Source: Cyclobacteriaceae bacterium
GTDB lineage: Bacteria; Bacteroidota; Bacteroidia; Cytophagales; Cyclobacteriaceae
Reading direction: 5' to 3'
NCBI GenBank assembly: GCA_016787725.1
Contig: JAEUTZ010000002.1
Span: 1-64,000 of the forward strand
Length of the DNA stretch: 64,000 nt
Shown here: piece after piece, positions 63,540 to 64,000 of the stretch
Position numbering within the stretch: position 1 is the stretch's first letter
How the letters are laid out: each line of letters begins with the position of its first letter
The notes under the pieces: model-generated
What the model was told of the DNA's origin: nothing
Databases searched by the model: none
What the model saw: the letters and a program-made list of their open reading frames with translations, nothing else
Position numbers and translations under genes: made by a program

Positions 63540-64000
63540 TTAATGCAGTTTCTGTTTTCCATACAATCGGTAGTAATACCAGGCTGCTATTCCCCCAATA
63601 AAAGAAAATAAAGCCAACAGCCAAAATACATGTTGATGCCCTTTTGCCCCTGGCGAATTTTCCAGGAGATACCCCATCGCGGGTCCAGCGAATATATCGG
63701 GTGTGTAGCCAATCAGGGAAATAAGCCCCACCGTGGTTCCTGTAAGAATCAACGGTATTTGCCCATTTTCCATCACCGCAAAGTATAGCGAGCGAGCTGC
63801 ATAGACCCCCGTTGCCACAATGAAGATGGAAGCAAAGAACAAAACAGGTGCAGACGAGGTAATAATTTCCGTGGCAAACAATACTGCGCCTAAGAATGAA
63901 ACAATAAAACCCACGACCAACCAAAAAGTAGCTTGCGATCGATCTGCCAATACACCAATTACCACACCCACAAGAGGTCGGATAAATAACAAGAATGTGC
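63540..64000 (-). CDS. MFS transporter, C-terminal part (partial, 5' end outside window)
   Basis: The frame is open from the right edge to a stop at 63540. The visible ~152 residues have four hydrophobic helices, with VGVVIGVLADRSQATFWLVVGF as a cytoplasmic-loop-type motif (GxLADR-like) and GTTVGLISLIGYTPDIFAGPAMGYLLE, which is major-facilitator-like. The N-terminal half lies beyond the window. Substrate unknown. Confidence 0.75.
   Translation of the reverse strand, partial: TFLLFIRPLVGVVIGVLADRSQATFWLVVGFIVSFLGAVLFATEIITSSAPVLFFASIFIVATGVYAARSLYFAVMENGQIPLILTGTTVGLISLIGYTPDIFAGPAMGYLLENSPGAKGHQHVFWLLALFSFIGGIAAWYYYRLYGKQKLH

Noticed and set aside
63466-63924. Minus-strand frame of 152 codons at the right end
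   Set aside because: It is a frame-shifted shadow of the MFS gene (63540-64000), which has the membrane-protein character in the correct frame.

Overview
The window is chromosomal DNA from a member of the Bacteroidota, most likely a Cytophagales-type bacterium. The evidence is a type IX secretion system (T9SS) plug protein, a secreted DUF1501 protein with a C-terminal T9SS sorting domain, a PorT-like outer-membrane barrel, DUF6913, DUF4159, DUF2911 and DUF5103 families, a BlaI/M56 pair, alanine/lysine-rich histone-H1-like proteins, few Shine-Dalgarno sequences, and several TAnnTTTG-type -7 promoter boxes. No rRNA, tRNA, insertion sequence, integrase or CRISPR array was seen.

Positions 1-5.1 kb are an accessory region unlike the rest. 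It opens with the end of an SSB-like protein and a cluster of GTAAC/GTTAC motifs. A 113-residue protein of unknown function, a single-domain retropepsin-like protease and a PD-(D/E)XK-type nuclease follow. Next is about 1.2 kb of repeat-rich DNA with no credible gene (two ~120-bp copies 226 bp apart, each built from units 83 bp apart), then a fragment of a C5-cytosine methyltransferase. The main find is at 3.27-4.70 kb: three genes that overlap by 4 bp each, encoding a HigB/RelE-like toxin, an XRE antitoxin with a C-terminal extension, and a SecB-like chaperone. This is a probable toxin-antitoxin-chaperone (TAC) module with an inverted repeat in front of it.

From 5.2 kb on the window is mostly core genome. 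5.2-12.4 kb: H1-like protein, prohibitin-family protein, citrate synthase, acyl-CoA-binding protein, rsmE, ligA, DUF6913 and dapA. 12.4-19.9 kb: an Hc1-type histone-like protein, an alpha-oxoamine synthase, biotin carboxylase, DUF1015, Maf and a CPBP protease on the plus strand, then a GT9 glycosyltransferase and pyrophosphatase on the minus strand. 20-25.5 kb (minus): a MacA/HlyD-type adaptor, TolC, the serine dehydratase beta-domain protein, thyA and a lipoprotein. 25.6-33.6 kb: DUF4159, BlaI plus an M56-TonB protein behind operator-like dyads, a TlpA-like lipoprotein, gatB and alaS. 33.8-39.4 kb: two tandem M23 peptidases, CapA, MerR, dprA and an HMG-CoA lyase-like gene.

39.5-45.1 kb is a surface/export operon: DUF1800, DUF1501 with a T9SS tail, an outer-membrane barrel and a lipoprotein. 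Then come murB, a 22-residue Lys/Ala peptide, a larger AK-tailed protein, a dCMP deaminase, DUF2911, a PQQ-type sugar dehydrogenase and an ABC-F ATPase. 51.9-55.9 kb (minus) reads as an ECF sigma factor, a membrane-anchored barrel protein, a 39-residue membrane peptide, an LVIVD-type propeller lipoprotein and another barrel. At 56-58 kb the T9SS Plug gene converges on an orphan Cas6-like gene with no cas neighbours or array in view. The right end carries ychF, small membrane and envelope proteins, DUF2200, a Tat-exported Gfo/Idh/MocA oxidoreductase and a truncated MFS transporter.
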